A stretch of 64,000 nt of DNA from an uncultured Steroidobacter sp. (GTDB lineage: Bacteria; Pseudomonadota; Gammaproteobacteria; Steroidobacterales; Steroidobacteraceae): positions 1 through 64,000 of the forward strand of contig NZ_CALFXI010000043.1 of the NCBI RefSeq assembly GCF_937958065.1, given 5' to 3'. Of the stretch, positions 35,257 through 43,338 are shown in pieces. How positions within the stretch are numbered: the first letter of the stretch is position 1; the number at the start of each line of letters is the position of its first letter. Under the pieces are notes generated by a model, which worked only from the letters and a program-made list of their open reading frames with translations, ran no database searches and was not told the origin of the DNA. The translations under genes were made by a program, and so were the position numbers.

Positions 35257-36591
35257 TTACTTGATCTTGTCTTTGATCTTCTTGAATCCTTGGACCGCGA
35301 CTTCCGCCAGCGTGTCGATCTCGACCTCGGTCATCGCGGTGGACAACATACCGGTGCAGGTATTCACAAGCAACACGCCGCTATCGAGCATGTGGTCCAG
35401 GAACACCTGGCGCATGGATTTCTCAACGGCGGACACATACGCGTCACGATAATTCGCGGGCGGCGTTTCTTTCATGTGGATTCGGAACATCGACGCGGCA
35501 CCGGTCACGCACGCCGGAGCGCCCGCAATCCCGATGGCTTCGGTGAGACCGGCGCGTGCCCGCTCGCCCAGCTGGTTCAATCTGTCCACCGCGGCCTGAT
35601 CGAAGGCGCGCATCGCCGTCAGCCCGGCTACCATCGTGATCGGATTGGCGGAGAAGGTCCCCGAATGTGGAAACAACACCGGCTCGGCCCGCGGATCCAT
35701 CACACTCATGACATCGTCACGACCGGCCAGCGCACCGACCGGAAATCCGCCGCCGATCATCTTGCCCATGGCCGTCAGGTCGGGCTCGATACCGAACATT
35801 TCTTGCGCGCCGCCGAAGCGACAGCGCAAGGTAATGACCTCGTCCAGCACCAGAAGCACATTTTCTTTCCGCGTCCACTCGCGCAGGCCCGCGACGAACT
35901 CGGGGCTCGCCGGCATCAAGCCAACGCGATGAGGCACGAGGTCGATCAGCACACACGCCAGCTCGGCGGCGTGCTCATCGAGGATGGCGATGGCGCGCTG
36001 GATGTCGTTGAACGGAATGACGACAACGTCGGCCACCGCGGACTGCGGCGTTCCATGGGTCACCGGCACGCTCGCCGGGCGCTCGGCATTGCCCCAATTC
36101 GCCGGCTGCGACGTCTGGCTGATCTCCGCATAGTCGTACAAACCGTGATACGCGCCTTCGACCTTGGCGATCTTCGGTCGTCCGGTGAAGGCACGCGCCG
36201 CCTTGAGCGCGCACATCACGGCTTCCGTCCCCGAGTTGACGAAACGAATCTTGTCGAAAGACGGCACACGCCCGCACATGTACTCGGCGTACTGCACTTC
36301 GACTTCGGTCGCCATCGTGTAGCCCGTCCCGAGTTTCAGTTGTTCGGTGACGGCGGCGACAATGGCCGGTGCGGCATGCCCGTGAATCAGCGCCGCCATG
36401 TTGTTGGCGAAATCGATGCGTCGCCTGCCTTCGATGTCGATGAGATAACAACCCTCGCCGCGCGCTGCATAAATGGGATGCGGATTGCGGAACACCGTAT
36501 TCCGGCTGCACCCGCCGGGCATGACGGCGAGCGCCCTTTCGTAAATGGCCGCGGCGGATGTCGCACTGAACTCGGATTTCGGGTTGATCAT
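35257..36591 (-). CDS. Class III aminotransferase (candidate beta-amino acid transaminase)
   Basis: This 444-residue PLP enzyme is of the glutamate-1-semialdehyde aminomutase/beta-amino-acid transaminase branch. The PLP lysine is in A-M-G-K-M-I-G-G-G-F-P (near residue 275), the acidic pyridine-binding residue in L-V-L-D-E-V-I-T (near 245), and the phosphate-binding part in N-S-G-T-E-A-V-M-C-A (near 120). A true HemL role is unlikely in this operon. Beta-phenylalanine transaminases share this architecture, so a 3-amino acid made by the upstream aminomutase is a good substrate candidate. It lies 27 bases after the CoA-transferase beta subunit. Confidence 0.9.
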   Translation of the reverse strand: MINPKSEFSATSAAAIYERALAVMPGGCSRNTVFRNPHPIYAARGEGCYLIDIEGRRRIDFANNMAALIHGHAAPAIVAAVTEQLKLGTGYTMATEVEVQYAEYMCGRVPSFDKIRFVNSGTEAVMCALKAARAFTGRPKIAKVEGAYHGLYDYAEISQTSQPANWGNAERPASVPVTHGTPQSAVADVVVIPFNDIQRAIAILDEHAAELACVLIDLVPHRVGLMPASPEFVAGLREWTRKENVLLVLDEVITLRCRFGGAQEMFGIEPDLTAMGKMIGGGFPVGALAGRDDVMSVMDPRAEPVLFPHSGTFSANPITMVAGLTAMRAFDQAAVDRLNQLGERARAGLTEAIGIAGAPACVTGAASMFRIHMKETPPANYRDAYVSAVEKSMRQVFLDHMLDSGVLLVNTCTGMLSTAMTEVEIDTLAEVAVQGFKKIKDKIK

Positions 36592-36618
36592 GTTTACGCT
36601 CGTCCAAGGGCGCCGCAG

Positions 36619-37296
36619 TCAGGCCGTGCGCGGCACACGGGGCATCACCAGCTTCGCCTGGGTCTGACGCTGCAGCGTTGCAAAGTCCACCCCGGGCGCC
36701 AGCTCCACGACGCCGAGCTCTCCAGCCCGCACTTCGAGGATGGCCAGGTCCGTATAGATGCGGCTGACGACCGCGGCTCCAGTCAGCGGATAAGTGCATC
36801 GCTCGACGATCTTGGGAGTGCCGTCGCTCGCGCAGTGAGTCATGGCAATGAAAATCGTCCTGACGCCGGCAACCAGATCCATCGCGCCGCCCACCGCCGG
36901 CGCGGCATCGCCCTCGCCCATCGACCAGTTTGCGAGATCGCCGCGTTCGGAAACCTGCATCGCGCCGAGCACGCAGATGTCGATGTGACCGCCGCGAACC
37001 ATCGCGAAGCTGTCGGCGTGATGAAAGTAGGCGGCGCCCGGAATCGCCGTGACTGGCTGCTTGCCGGCGTTGATCAGTTCCGGATCAGCCTCGCCCGGCT
37101 GTGGCGGCGGGCCCATGCCGAGCAACCCGTTCTCGGTATGAAACAGAACTTCGCGGTCGGGCGGAATGCAGCTCGCGACCAGCTCCGGCATGCCGATGCC
37201 CAGATTCACAACCGAGCCATCCGGGATGTCGCGGGCGATGTTCCGCGCAATCTCGCGGCGGCTCCAGCCCATGCTTCTTTGAGTCGTTTCGCTCAT
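36619..37296 (-). CDS. 3-oxoadipate CoA-transferase-like subunit B (PcaJ-type)
   Basis: This 225-residue beta subunit of a family I CoA-transferase has the catalytic glutamate in the loop T-E-N-G-L-L-G-M-G-P (near residue 52) and P-A-V-G-G-A-M-D-L-V-A-G near 133. The pattern is closest, from memory, to PcaJ/CatJ of 3-oxoadipate CoA-transferases, which move CoA from succinyl-CoA to 3-oxoadipate. It overlaps the alpha-subunit stop by four bases, as expected for a heterodimer. No other beta-ketoadipate pathway genes are near, so it probably serves the adjacent aminomutase-transaminase pathway. Confidence 0.92.
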   Translation of the reverse strand: MSETTQRSMGWSRREIARNIARDIPDGSVVNLGIGMPELVASCIPPDREVLFHTENGLLGMGPPPQPGEADPELINAGKQPVTAIPGAAYFHHADSFAMVRGGHIDICVLGAMQVSERGDLANWSMGEGDAAPAVGGAMDLVAGVRTIFIAMTHCASDGTPKIVERCTYPLTGAAVVSRIYTDLAILEVRAGELGVVELAPGVDFATLQRQTQAKLVMPRVPRTA

Positions 37297-38000
37297 GGAT
37301 AACTCGCACCAGCGGCGACCAGGGTCGACTCCTGGGCAGCGTTGGGAATCGTCACGATCCGATCGACGAACACGCCGGGAGTCACGACCACTTCGGGATC
37401 GATCTCGCCGGCCTCGACATAGCTTTCGGTCTGGACGATCGTGGTGGCCGCCGCGATCGCCATGATGGGCGCGAAGTTGCGCGCCGTCTTGTTATAAACC
37501 AGATTGCCCAGCCGATCGGCGCGTCGGCATTTGATCAACGCGAAGTCGGCGCGCAATCCATATTCCAGCACGAACTCGCGGTCGCCGAATCGACGGGTTT
37601 CCTTGCCTTCGGCGAGACGCGTCCCCGCGCCCGTCGCGGTATAGAACGCCGGAATCCCCGCGCCGCCCGCCCGCAGGCGCTCGGCCAGCGTTCCTTGAGG
37701 CACCAGTTCCAGCTCGATTTCACCGGCCCGATACTTGTCCTGGAACACGGTCGAGTTGGCCGTTCGTGGAAAGGAACATATCGCCTTCGCCACGCGCCCG
37801 TGCTTGATCAGCGCGGCCAGCCCGACATTGCCGCTGCCTGTGTTGTTGCTGACGATGGTCAGGCGTTTCGCCCCCTGATCGAAGAGCGCATGCAGCAGCT
37901 CGATTGGACTGCCGGCCGCGCCGAATCCCCCCACCAGCACCGTGGCTCCGTCCTTCACATCGGCGACCGCGGCGGCCAGGTCAAAGCGTTTGTCGATCAC
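37293..38000 (-). CDS. 3-oxoadipate CoA-transferase-like subunit A (PcaI-type)
   Basis: This 235-residue alpha subunit of a family I CoA-transferase has G-G-F-G-A-A-G-S-P near residue 25, S-N-N-T-G-S-G near 50, I-C-S-F-P-R near 73, and L-A-E-G-K-E-T and A-R-N-F-A-P-I-M-A further on. The C-S-F-P-R stretch is, as I remember the families, typical of PcaI/CatI rather than acetoacetate transferases. It sits 18 bases after FdxA and overlaps PcaJ. By context it would convert 3-oxoadipate (or another 3-oxo acid) to its CoA ester. Confidence 0.92.
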   Translation of the reverse strand: MIDKRFDLAAAVADVKDGATVLVGGFGAAGSPIELLHALFDQGAKRLTIVSNNTGSGNVGLAALIKHGRVAKAICSFPRTANSTVFQDKYRAGEIELELVPQGTLAERLRAGGAGIPAFYTATGAGTRLAEGKETRRFGDREFVLEYGLRADFALIKCRRADRLGNLVYNKTARNFAPIMAIAAATTIVQTESYVEAGEIDPEVVVTPGVFVDRIVTIPNAAQESTLVAAGASYP

Positions 38001-38018
38001 GGTTCTCGATCCCCACCG

Positions 38019-38342
38019 CTAACGCGCCAGGTACTGCCGCTTGTTCGGCACGCCGTTCCATTGTTCCGCCTCGGGCAGCGGCTCCTTGCGCTTGGTGATA
38101 TTCGGCCAGATCTGCGCCAGCTCGGCATTCAATTCGAGAAAGGCCGCCTGGTCGGCGGGCAGATCGGCCTCGGCGAAGATGGCGTTCACCGGGCAGGCGG
38201 GCACGCACAGCTTGCAGTCGATGCATTCCTCGGGGTGGATGACCAGCGTGTTCGGACCTTCGTAGAAACAATTCGCGGGGCAGACCTCGACGCAATCCGT
38301 GTGCTTGCACTTGATGCAATTCTCACCGACAACGTAAGTCAC
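38019..38342 (-). CDS. fdxA: 7Fe ferredoxin FdxA
   Basis: This 107-residue ferredoxin has nine cysteines (9, 12, 17, 21, 25, 40, 43, 46, 50) in the pattern of Azotobacter FdI-type proteins with one 3Fe-4S and one 4Fe-4S cluster. The C-terminal part L-N-A-E-L-A-Q-I-W-P-N-I-T matches FdxA. It lies between the radical SAM aminomutase (15-base gap) and the CoA-transferase, so it is the likely electron donor that reduces the SAM-binding 4Fe-4S cluster of that enzyme. Confidence 0.95.
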   Translation of the reverse strand: MTYVVGENCIKCKHTDCVEVCPANCFYEGPNTLVIHPEECIDCKLCVPACPVNAIFAEADLPADQAAFLELNAELAQIWPNITKRKEPLPEAEQWNGVPNKRQYLAR

Positions 38343-38357
38343 GACGCCTTCCTCCGA

Positions 38358-39791
38358 TCAGGCCTGGCGCTGTAGCAGCAGGGTCGACTTGGGCCGTTCG
38401 ACGTCGGCGTACAGCCCGGCCTCGTCGTAGATGACCCGATCGTCATAATCGTTGAACCAGATGGCGTCCGGGTTGCGACCGACGATGGTCACCTTGCCGC
38501 GATCCCTGGCATCCTCCGCGCCTCTCATCAACTTGAGCACGACGAAGCCGTTCTCAGTGCCGGGCACGCCCGGCAACGGCTGATTGCTCACCGCGGCGAC
38601 TTCGGTCTTGCCCTTGTAATGCGTGATCGACAGGCGCGCGTGCGCTTCGACGCCGGACAGCCCCTTCTGGGATTCATTCAGCAGCTGCCAGACCCGTTCG
38701 ATCGGCACGTTGAACGCCTTGTGTCCGATGATGTCGCGGCCGCAGAAGAAGTAATGATTCTCCACGCGGTTGCGCCGCATCTCCCGCTGCATGATGCGCA
38801 GGGCGTCGGCGTCATCGTTGATGCCATTGATGATCGGTGCCTGGTTGTCGATGGTCAGCCAGGGCCGCTGTGCGAGCCCTTCGATGGCGCGCCTGGTGGC
38901 GGGCACCCATTCGAGCCCGCCGGCCGGGTCGTCGATGTACCTGCCCTGCTCGTCCTTGCGCAGGAACTCGTCCGGATGGTTGAAGTGCACCATGAAGCGC
39001 AGCCGCGTCCCGGGATAGGCGGCGTGGAAGTTGTCGAGCATTTCGAAGAAGGTTTCGTCGAAACGTTCCGGATAGAAAGCGGCTTCCTTGGTGCCGATGC
39101 GGATGGAATCGATGCCCGAGTCGGCGAGCGCCGACCACCATTCGGCGAGATTCCTGTTGGCGAGCACCATGGGATCGCCGCCGGACATGAGAATTTCCCG
39201 CAGCTTCTCGCGACCGGTGCGGGGATGGCGCCCGCCGTTGCGAGCCACCTCCTCGTTGTGCTGCTTGATATAGGCAACGATGTCCGCGATCACCGCCAGC
39301 CCCTTTGGCGCCAGCGTGCCGTCCGGCCGCTCCACTTCCTTCTGCGCGATCAGTTCCTCGCGATAACAGAAGCGACAATGCGCCGAGCAGGTCGATGCGA
39401 CATAGATCAGCCCGAGCTCGTACTTGTGAATCAACCCTTCCACCGGGCTGTAACTCATCTGTTTACCCGGATCCGGAGCACCGCCCAGGTCGGCCGTTTC
39501 ATTCGGATTGGCCTTGACCAGCGTCTGCAGCGGCTTGCTGTGCTTTGCCAGGTCGAAGTAGTGCCGCGTGATCTTCACCGGCATGCGCGCCTCGACATCG
39601 CGCTGCGTGCCTCGCAGCTCCACCAGATTCTTCAGCTGCTCCGGCGTGTACAGCGTGCGCATGTCCTCGGGCACGGTGCCGTCGATGAACTTGGCGAGCC
39701 CCGTGATGATTTCTCGTTTGTACTTGCCGTTACGAACGGTCTCCAGGAACGCCTGTGCCTTGGAAGTCGGTTGGTACTTGTCCTTACTCAT
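38358..39791 (-). CDS. KamA-family radical SAM 2,3-aminomutase, non-lysine type
   Basis: This 477-residue protein has the radical SAM motif C-S-A-H-C-R-F-C at residues 135-142 and a KamA-type body. Aligned (from memory) without gaps for 73 positions to clostridial lysine 2,3-aminomutase, the PLP lysine corresponds to Lys395 in K-G-K-T-E-V. The two aspartates that bind the lysine side-chain amine (Asp293 and Asp330) correspond to Arg352 and Ile389. An arginine there points to an acidic side chain, as in glutamate 2,3-aminomutase, where a lysine and an asparagine occupy these sites. 2-Aminoadipate is the substrate I favour from context. ATG 39806 is an alternative start. It is the first gene of a six-gene operon. 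Confidence 0.88.
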   Translation of the reverse strand: MSKDKYQPTSKAQAFLETVRNGKYKREIITGLAKFIDGTVPEDMRTLYTPEQLKNLVELRGTQRDVEARMPVKITRHYFDLAKHSKPLQTLVKANPNETADLGGAPDPGKQMSYSPVEGLIHKYELGLIYVASTCSAHCRFCYREELIAQKEVERPDGTLAPKGLAVIADIVAYIKQHNEEVARNGGRHPRTGREKLREILMSGGDPMVLANRNLAEWWSALADSGIDSIRIGTKEAAFYPERFDETFFEMLDNFHAAYPGTRLRFMVHFNHPDEFLRKDEQGRYIDDPAGGLEWVPATRRAIEGLAQRPWLTIDNQAPIINGINDDADALRIMQREMRRNRVENHYFFCGRDIIGHKAFNVPIERVWQLLNESQKGLSGVEAHARLSITHYKGKTEVAAVSNQPLPGVPGTENGFVVLKLMRGAEDARDRGKVTIVGRNPDAIWFNDYDDRVIYDEAGLYADVERPKSTLLLQRQA

Positions 39792-40015
39792 GACGGAAGT
39801 GCCCATTGAATCGTTGTTGCATGTGCCAGGAAATTTGAAGCTGCGACGGTGTTGACGAGCTCCAGCAAGTCGTACGCATAATAGGCAACGACATCGAGAC
39901 AAGATACGCGGCATTCGGCAACACATTATTCGAAGTCGGAATGAGCTCGGGATGACGATACCGCAACGATTTTTCTCCTCGCTGGCAGCCCTCTGCGCAT
40001 CGGAATGAGATCGCA
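39792..40015. promoter_or_regulatory. Divergent control region, aminomutase operon / LysR-AmaB
   Basis: This 224-base region separates the leftward aminomutase operon from the rightward LysR gene. LysR regulators usually bind such intergenic regions and control both directions. It contains most of the 64-bp duplication that copies the start of the LysR gene. Confidence 0.55.
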
Positions 40016-40063
40016 ATGAAGATACCGCGCCGATTTTTACCCTCGCTGGCGGCTCTCTCTGCA
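39936..40063 (+). repeat. 64-bp tandem duplication of the LysR gene start
   Basis: Unit 1 (39936-39999) and unit 2 (40000-40063) are about 80 percent identical, both starting TCGGAATGAG. Unit 2 contains the ribosome-binding region and first 16 codons of the LysR gene. Unit 1 holds the matching bases, so an 18-codon mini-ORF (ATG 39952 to TGA 40008) reads like a diverged copy of the LysR N-terminus and ends seven bases before the true start. Confidence 0.85.
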
Positions 40064-40912
40064 TTCGAAGCGGCTGCGCGCACCGGCAGCGTCACTGCCG
40101 CCGCCGCGGAATTGAATCTCACGCAAAGCGCCGTCAGCCGGCAGATCAAACTGCTGGAATTGCAACTCGACGTGGCCTTGTTCTGGCGGGAGCGACAAAC
40201 GATTCGACTCACCGCCGCGGGTCACGCCTACGCGCGAGAGATAAGAGAAAGCCTGGAACATATCGGCGCCGCGTCGATGAATCTGCGCGCCAATCCCGCC
40301 GGCGGCACGCTCAACCTGGCGGTGCTGCCCACCTTTGGAACGAACTGGCTGGTGCGGCGGCTGCCGAAGTTCATGAGTTCTCATCCAGACGTCACAATTA
40401 ATTTGGTGACCCAGCAGACGCCCTTCGATTTCCGCACCAAATCGCTCGATGCCGCCATACACTACGGCACCGACAACTGGTCGGGGACCGAGCGGACTTT
40501 TCTATGCGCCGACGTGGTGACGCCGTTCTGCAGCCCTGCAATGCTGAAACAATATGCTTTCAAGCAACCGATGGATCTGCTCAAGGCGCCGCTGCTGCAC
40601 TTGAAATCCCGCCCGGATGCGTGGGAACAATGGCTGGGGCACAACTCGGTGACATTCGACAACGTGCGGGGAATGTTGTTCGATCAGTGGAACACGGCGG
40701 GTGCCGCCGCCATGGCGGGGCTGGGAGTGGCATTGCTGCCGACGTTCCTGTTCGAGGAGCAATTGAAACATTCCGCGCTGGTCTGCGCGCTCGATCGGCC
40801 CATGCGCACCACCGGTGGGTATTATTTGTTCTGGCCGACCGACCGCGCGGACTACCCGCCGCTGCTTGCGTTCCGACAGTGGCTTGTCGATGAATGCTCC
40901 TCCATCCTATAG
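40016..40912 (+). CDS. LysR-family regulator (GcvA-type) of the aminomutase/amaB locus
   Basis: This 298-residue regulator has an N-terminal winged helix (about 5-65, with S-L-A-A-L-S-A-F-E-A-A-A-R and L-T-Q-S-A-V-S-R-Q-I) followed by a type 2 periplasmic-binding-like effector domain of the GcvA branch. It is divergent from the aminomutase operon and 72 bases before amaB on the same strand. As I recall, a LysR gene also neighbours amaAB in Pseudomonas putida. Control of both transcripts by a pathway intermediate is therefore likely. The start codon lies in the second unit of a tandem duplication. Confidence 0.92.
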   Translation: MKIPRRFLPSLAALSAFEAAARTGSVTAAAAELNLTQSAVSRQIKLLELQLDVALFWRERQTIRLTAAGHAYAREIRESLEHIGAASMNLRANPAGGTLNLAVLPTFGTNWLVRRLPKFMSSHPDVTINLVTQQTPFDFRTKSLDAAIHYGTDNWSGTERTFLCADVVTPFCSPAMLKQYAFKQPMDLLKAPLLHLKSRPDAWEQWLGHNSVTFDNVRGMLFDQWNTAGAAAMAGLGVALLPTFLFEEQLKHSALVCALDRPMRTTGGYYLFWPTDRADYPPLLAFRQWLVDECSSIL

Positions 40913-40984
40913 TACCGAACGCTTCGGCGAGCGATCGCCCGACGGCAACGCTCCGTTGCCGAATCAACTCAAAGGACTACGGCA

Positions 40985-42502
40985 ATGAACGGCATACTGC
41001 AACGACTCGGTCTCGAGCGAATCAATCCCGGCACGTGGTCCGGCTCGCGTGCATCGGCGACGGAATCGGCGCCGCTCATCGAGTCCATCAATCCAACGAC
41101 CAACGAAGTGATCGCGAGCGTACGCGCGACCACACCCGCCGAATACGATCGCGTCATCTCGGCGGCGAAGGCAGCCTTCCTCGAGTGGCGCAAAGTCCCC
41201 GCACCGGTGCGCGGCGATGTCATCCGCCGCCTCGGCCATGCCTTGCGCGACAACAAGGATGCGCTCGGCAGCCTGGTCAGCCTGGAGAACGGCAAGATCA
41301 AGGCCGAAGGCGATGGCGAAGTGCAGGAGATGATCGACATCTGCGACTTTGCGGTCGGCCAGTCGCGCATGATGTACGGCCGGACCATGCATTCGGAGCG
41401 CCGGCAGCACCGCATGTACGAGCAATGGCATCCACTCGGCGTGGTCGGCATCATCTCCGCGTTCAACTTTCCAGTCGCGGTCTGGTCCTGGAACGCCTGC
41501 ATCGCGGCGATCTGCGGCAACGTCAATGTGTGGAAGCCGTCACCGAAGACCGCGCTGTGTGGAGTCGCGGTACAGAAGATCTGCAACGAAGTGCTGGCCG
41601 ATGCCGGCCTGCCGGAAATCTTTCATCTGATCAACGACGGCGGCAACCAGCTGGCCGAGCGTTTCGTCGATGATCCGCGCGTCGATCTCATCTCCTTCAC
41701 CGGCTCGTGCGCGGTCGGGCGCAAAGTCGGCGAGCGGGTCGCGGCGCGCATGGGCAAGAGTCTGCTGGAGCTGGGTGGCAACAACGCCATCATCGTCGAC
41801 GAATTCGCGAACCTGGACATTGCCATTCCCGCGATCGTGTTCGGCGCGGTGGGCACCGCCGGCCAGCGCTGTACATCGACCCGTCGCGTGATCGTGCACA
41901 AGTCGCGTTTCGAGGAATTGAAACAAAAGCTGGTCCGCGCCTATGGGCAGGTGCGCATCGGCGATCCGCTCGATCCGAAGACGTTGATGGGTCCGCTGAT
42001 CGAGGAGGCTTCGGTCAAGCGCTTCGAACATGCCGTCGCCGCCGTCAAAGCGGCCGGCGGTGAAATTCTGTGCGGCGGCAAGCGTCTCGATCGGCCCGGC
42101 AATTTCGTCGAGCCCGCCATCGCGATTGCGAAGAACGAGTGGCCCATCGTGCAGGAAGAAACGTTCGGCCCGATTCTGTACCTCATTCCCTACGCCGAGC
42201 TGGAGGAGGCCATCGCCATGCAGAACGGCGTGGTGCAGGGCCTGTCGTCGGCCATCTTCACCGACAACCTGCAGCATGCGGAATATTTCCTGTCGCAGCT
42301 GGGCTCGGACTGCGGCATCGCCAACGTCAACCTCGGCACCTCCGGCGCGGAGATCGGCGGAGCGTTCGGCGGCGAGAAGGAAACCGGCGGCGGGCGCGAA
42401 TCGGGCTCCGATTCATGGAAAGCCTACATGCGCCGGCAGACCAACACGATCAACTGGGGCAAGGAGCTGCCGCTGGCTCAGGGCATCGACTTTCGCCTGT
42501 AA
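40985..42502 (+). CDS. amaB: Piperideine-6-carboxylate / 2-aminoadipate semialdehyde dehydrogenase (ALDH7)
   Basis: This 505-residue aldehyde dehydrogenase is of the ALDH7A1/AmaB type, which oxidises 2-aminoadipate 6-semialdehyde (in equilibrium with piperideine-6-carboxylate) to 2-aminoadipate. The catalytic Cys296 is in G-Q-R-C-T-S-T and Glu262 in L-E-L-G-G-N-N. Family-specific blocks include V-P-A-P-V-R-G-D, S-L-E-N-G-K-I, I-D-I-C-D-F-A-V-G and G-I-I-S-A-F-N-F-P-V-A-V-W-S-W-N. A 15-bp hairpin follows the stop. Its presence is the strongest sign that the surrounding genes deal with lysine. Confidence 0.92.
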   Translation: MNGILQRLGLERINPGTWSGSRASATESAPLIESINPTTNEVIASVRATTPAEYDRVISAAKAAFLEWRKVPAPVRGDVIRRLGHALRDNKDALGSLVSLENGKIKAEGDGEVQEMIDICDFAVGQSRMMYGRTMHSERRQHRMYEQWHPLGVVGIISAFNFPVAVWSWNACIAAICGNVNVWKPSPKTALCGVAVQKICNEVLADAGLPEIFHLINDGGNQLAERFVDDPRVDLISFTGSCAVGRKVGERVAARMGKSLLELGGNNAIIVDEFANLDIAIPAIVFGAVGTAGQRCTSTRRVIVHKSRFEELKQKLVRAYGQVRIGDPLDPKTLMGPLIEEASVKRFEHAVAAVKAAGGEILCGGKRLDRPGNFVEPAIAIAKNEWPIVQEETFGPILYLIPYAELEEAIAMQNGVVQGLSSAIFTDNLQHAEYFLSQLGSDCGIANVNLGTSGAEIGGAFGGEKETGGGRESGSDSWKAYMRRQTNTINWGKELPLAQGIDFRL

Positions 42503-42508
42503 CCAACG

Positions 42509-42543
42509 TTCGATCGCTGCCGCCACGAGCGGCAGCGATCGAA
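42509..42543. terminator. Bidirectional terminator between amaB and dsbG
   Basis: A perfect 15-bp stem (42509-42523 with 42529-42543) with a 5-base loop lies between the convergent amaB and DsbG-type genes. The flanks are short, so it may serve both strands. Confidence 0.75.
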
Positions 42544-42552
42544 GCCGTACGG

Positions 42553-43338
42553 TCAGAACGAGCCCAACACGGTTCTCATATCTTCCGGCGCCGGCATGCC
42601 CGAACGGGAATGCAGCAGGCCGGTTTCATCGCGAAACAAAATGCCCGGCGTGCCCTGAAAGCCGAGGTCCCGCATCAGCCGTTCATTCGCATCGAGCTTG
42701 GCCTGCGCTTCGGCTGGGATTTTCGCGACACCCTCGATACCGCCCTCCGCCTGGCGCTGCTCGTTGCGAGTCAATGCTTCGGACGGCGACTTCGCGGTCA
42801 GAATCGCCGCCGCCTTGTTGGCACTGTCGGGACGGATGACGCCCACCAGGATGTGCCTGACCTGGACCTTGCCCGATTGAACCCAGCGTCGCGATGCCTC
42901 CCAGAAGCGATGGCAGTACGGGCAGTTGGGATCGGTGAAAACGTAGACCACGCGCGCGGCTTTGGGGTCGCCGTCGACCACCCAATGACTTCGTTCCAAC
43001 TGCTCCCAGGTCCGTTGTGACATCGGCCGCGCGACCAGGCGCTCCAGCACGGCCGCGCTCATATCTTCTCCCTTCGAGTTCACCAGCGCGCCGACCACCG
43101 CGTGCTGTCCGTCCGGCGTGACATACAAGGCCACGGGCCCGTCACCCGAGGCTCCGGCGAAGCCCCGCAGCCCGCCAGGCGCATCGAACTCTCCAAACAC
43201 TTCGAACCCCTGCTGCTCCAGGTTCTTGATCACCGCGGGCCGATCGCCCTTGGTGCCTTCCGTGGGCGCTGCTGCTTTTACCGATACACCCTGCGTCACA
43301 GCGAGCGCGAGCATGATCATGAAACGGCCGATTGACAT
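42553..43338 (-). CDS. dsbG: DsbG-like periplasmic thiol:disulfide interchange protein
   Basis: This 261-residue protein has a signal peptide (residues 1-22), an N-terminal dimerisation-like region (about 30-110) and a thioredoxin-fold domain with the active site C-P-Y-C in T-D-P-N-C-P-Y-C-H near residue 140. The cis-proline loop is in G-T-P-G-I near 229. DsbG isomerises or reduces disulfides and protects single cysteines in the periplasm. It stands alone, convergent to amaB. Confidence 0.9.
   Translation of the reverse strand: MSIGRFMIMLALAVTQGVSVKAAAPTEGTKGDRPAVIKNLEQQGFEVFGEFDAPGGLRGFAGASGDGPVALYVTPDGQHAVVGALVNSKGEDMSAAVLERLVARPMSQRTWEQLERSHWVVDGDPKAARVVYVFTDPNCPYCHRFWEASRRWVQSGKVQVRHILVGVIRPDSANKAAAILTAKSPSEALTRNEQRQAEGGIEGVAKIPAEAQAKLDANERLMRDLGFQGTPGILFRDETGLLHSRSGMPAPEDMRTVLGSF

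Noticed and set aside
35257..36591. HemL (glutamate-1-semialdehyde aminomutase)
   Set aside because: Similarity is to the wider branch only; the gene sits in a catabolic operon with CoA-transferase and aminomutase, not with heme genes.
33322..37302. A 1326-codon open frame on the plus strand
   Set aside because: It runs antisense across the permease, aminotransferase and CoA-transferase genes, all of which have clear family motifs. Its product is His/Arg/Gly-rich without domains, typical of a GC-rich shadow frame.
36619..38000. Acetoacetate (SCOT/AtoDA) CoA-transferase
   Set aside because: The alpha subunit has the C-S-F-P-R and A-R-N-F-A-P-I-M-A stretches typical of PcaI/CatI as I remember them. 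I cannot exclude a broader 3-oxoacid specificity.
38358..39791. EpmB (EF-P lysyl aminomutase) or ordinary lysine 2,3-aminomutase
   Set aside because: It is too long for EpmB, has no epmA or efp neighbour, and both lysine-binding aspartates are missing.
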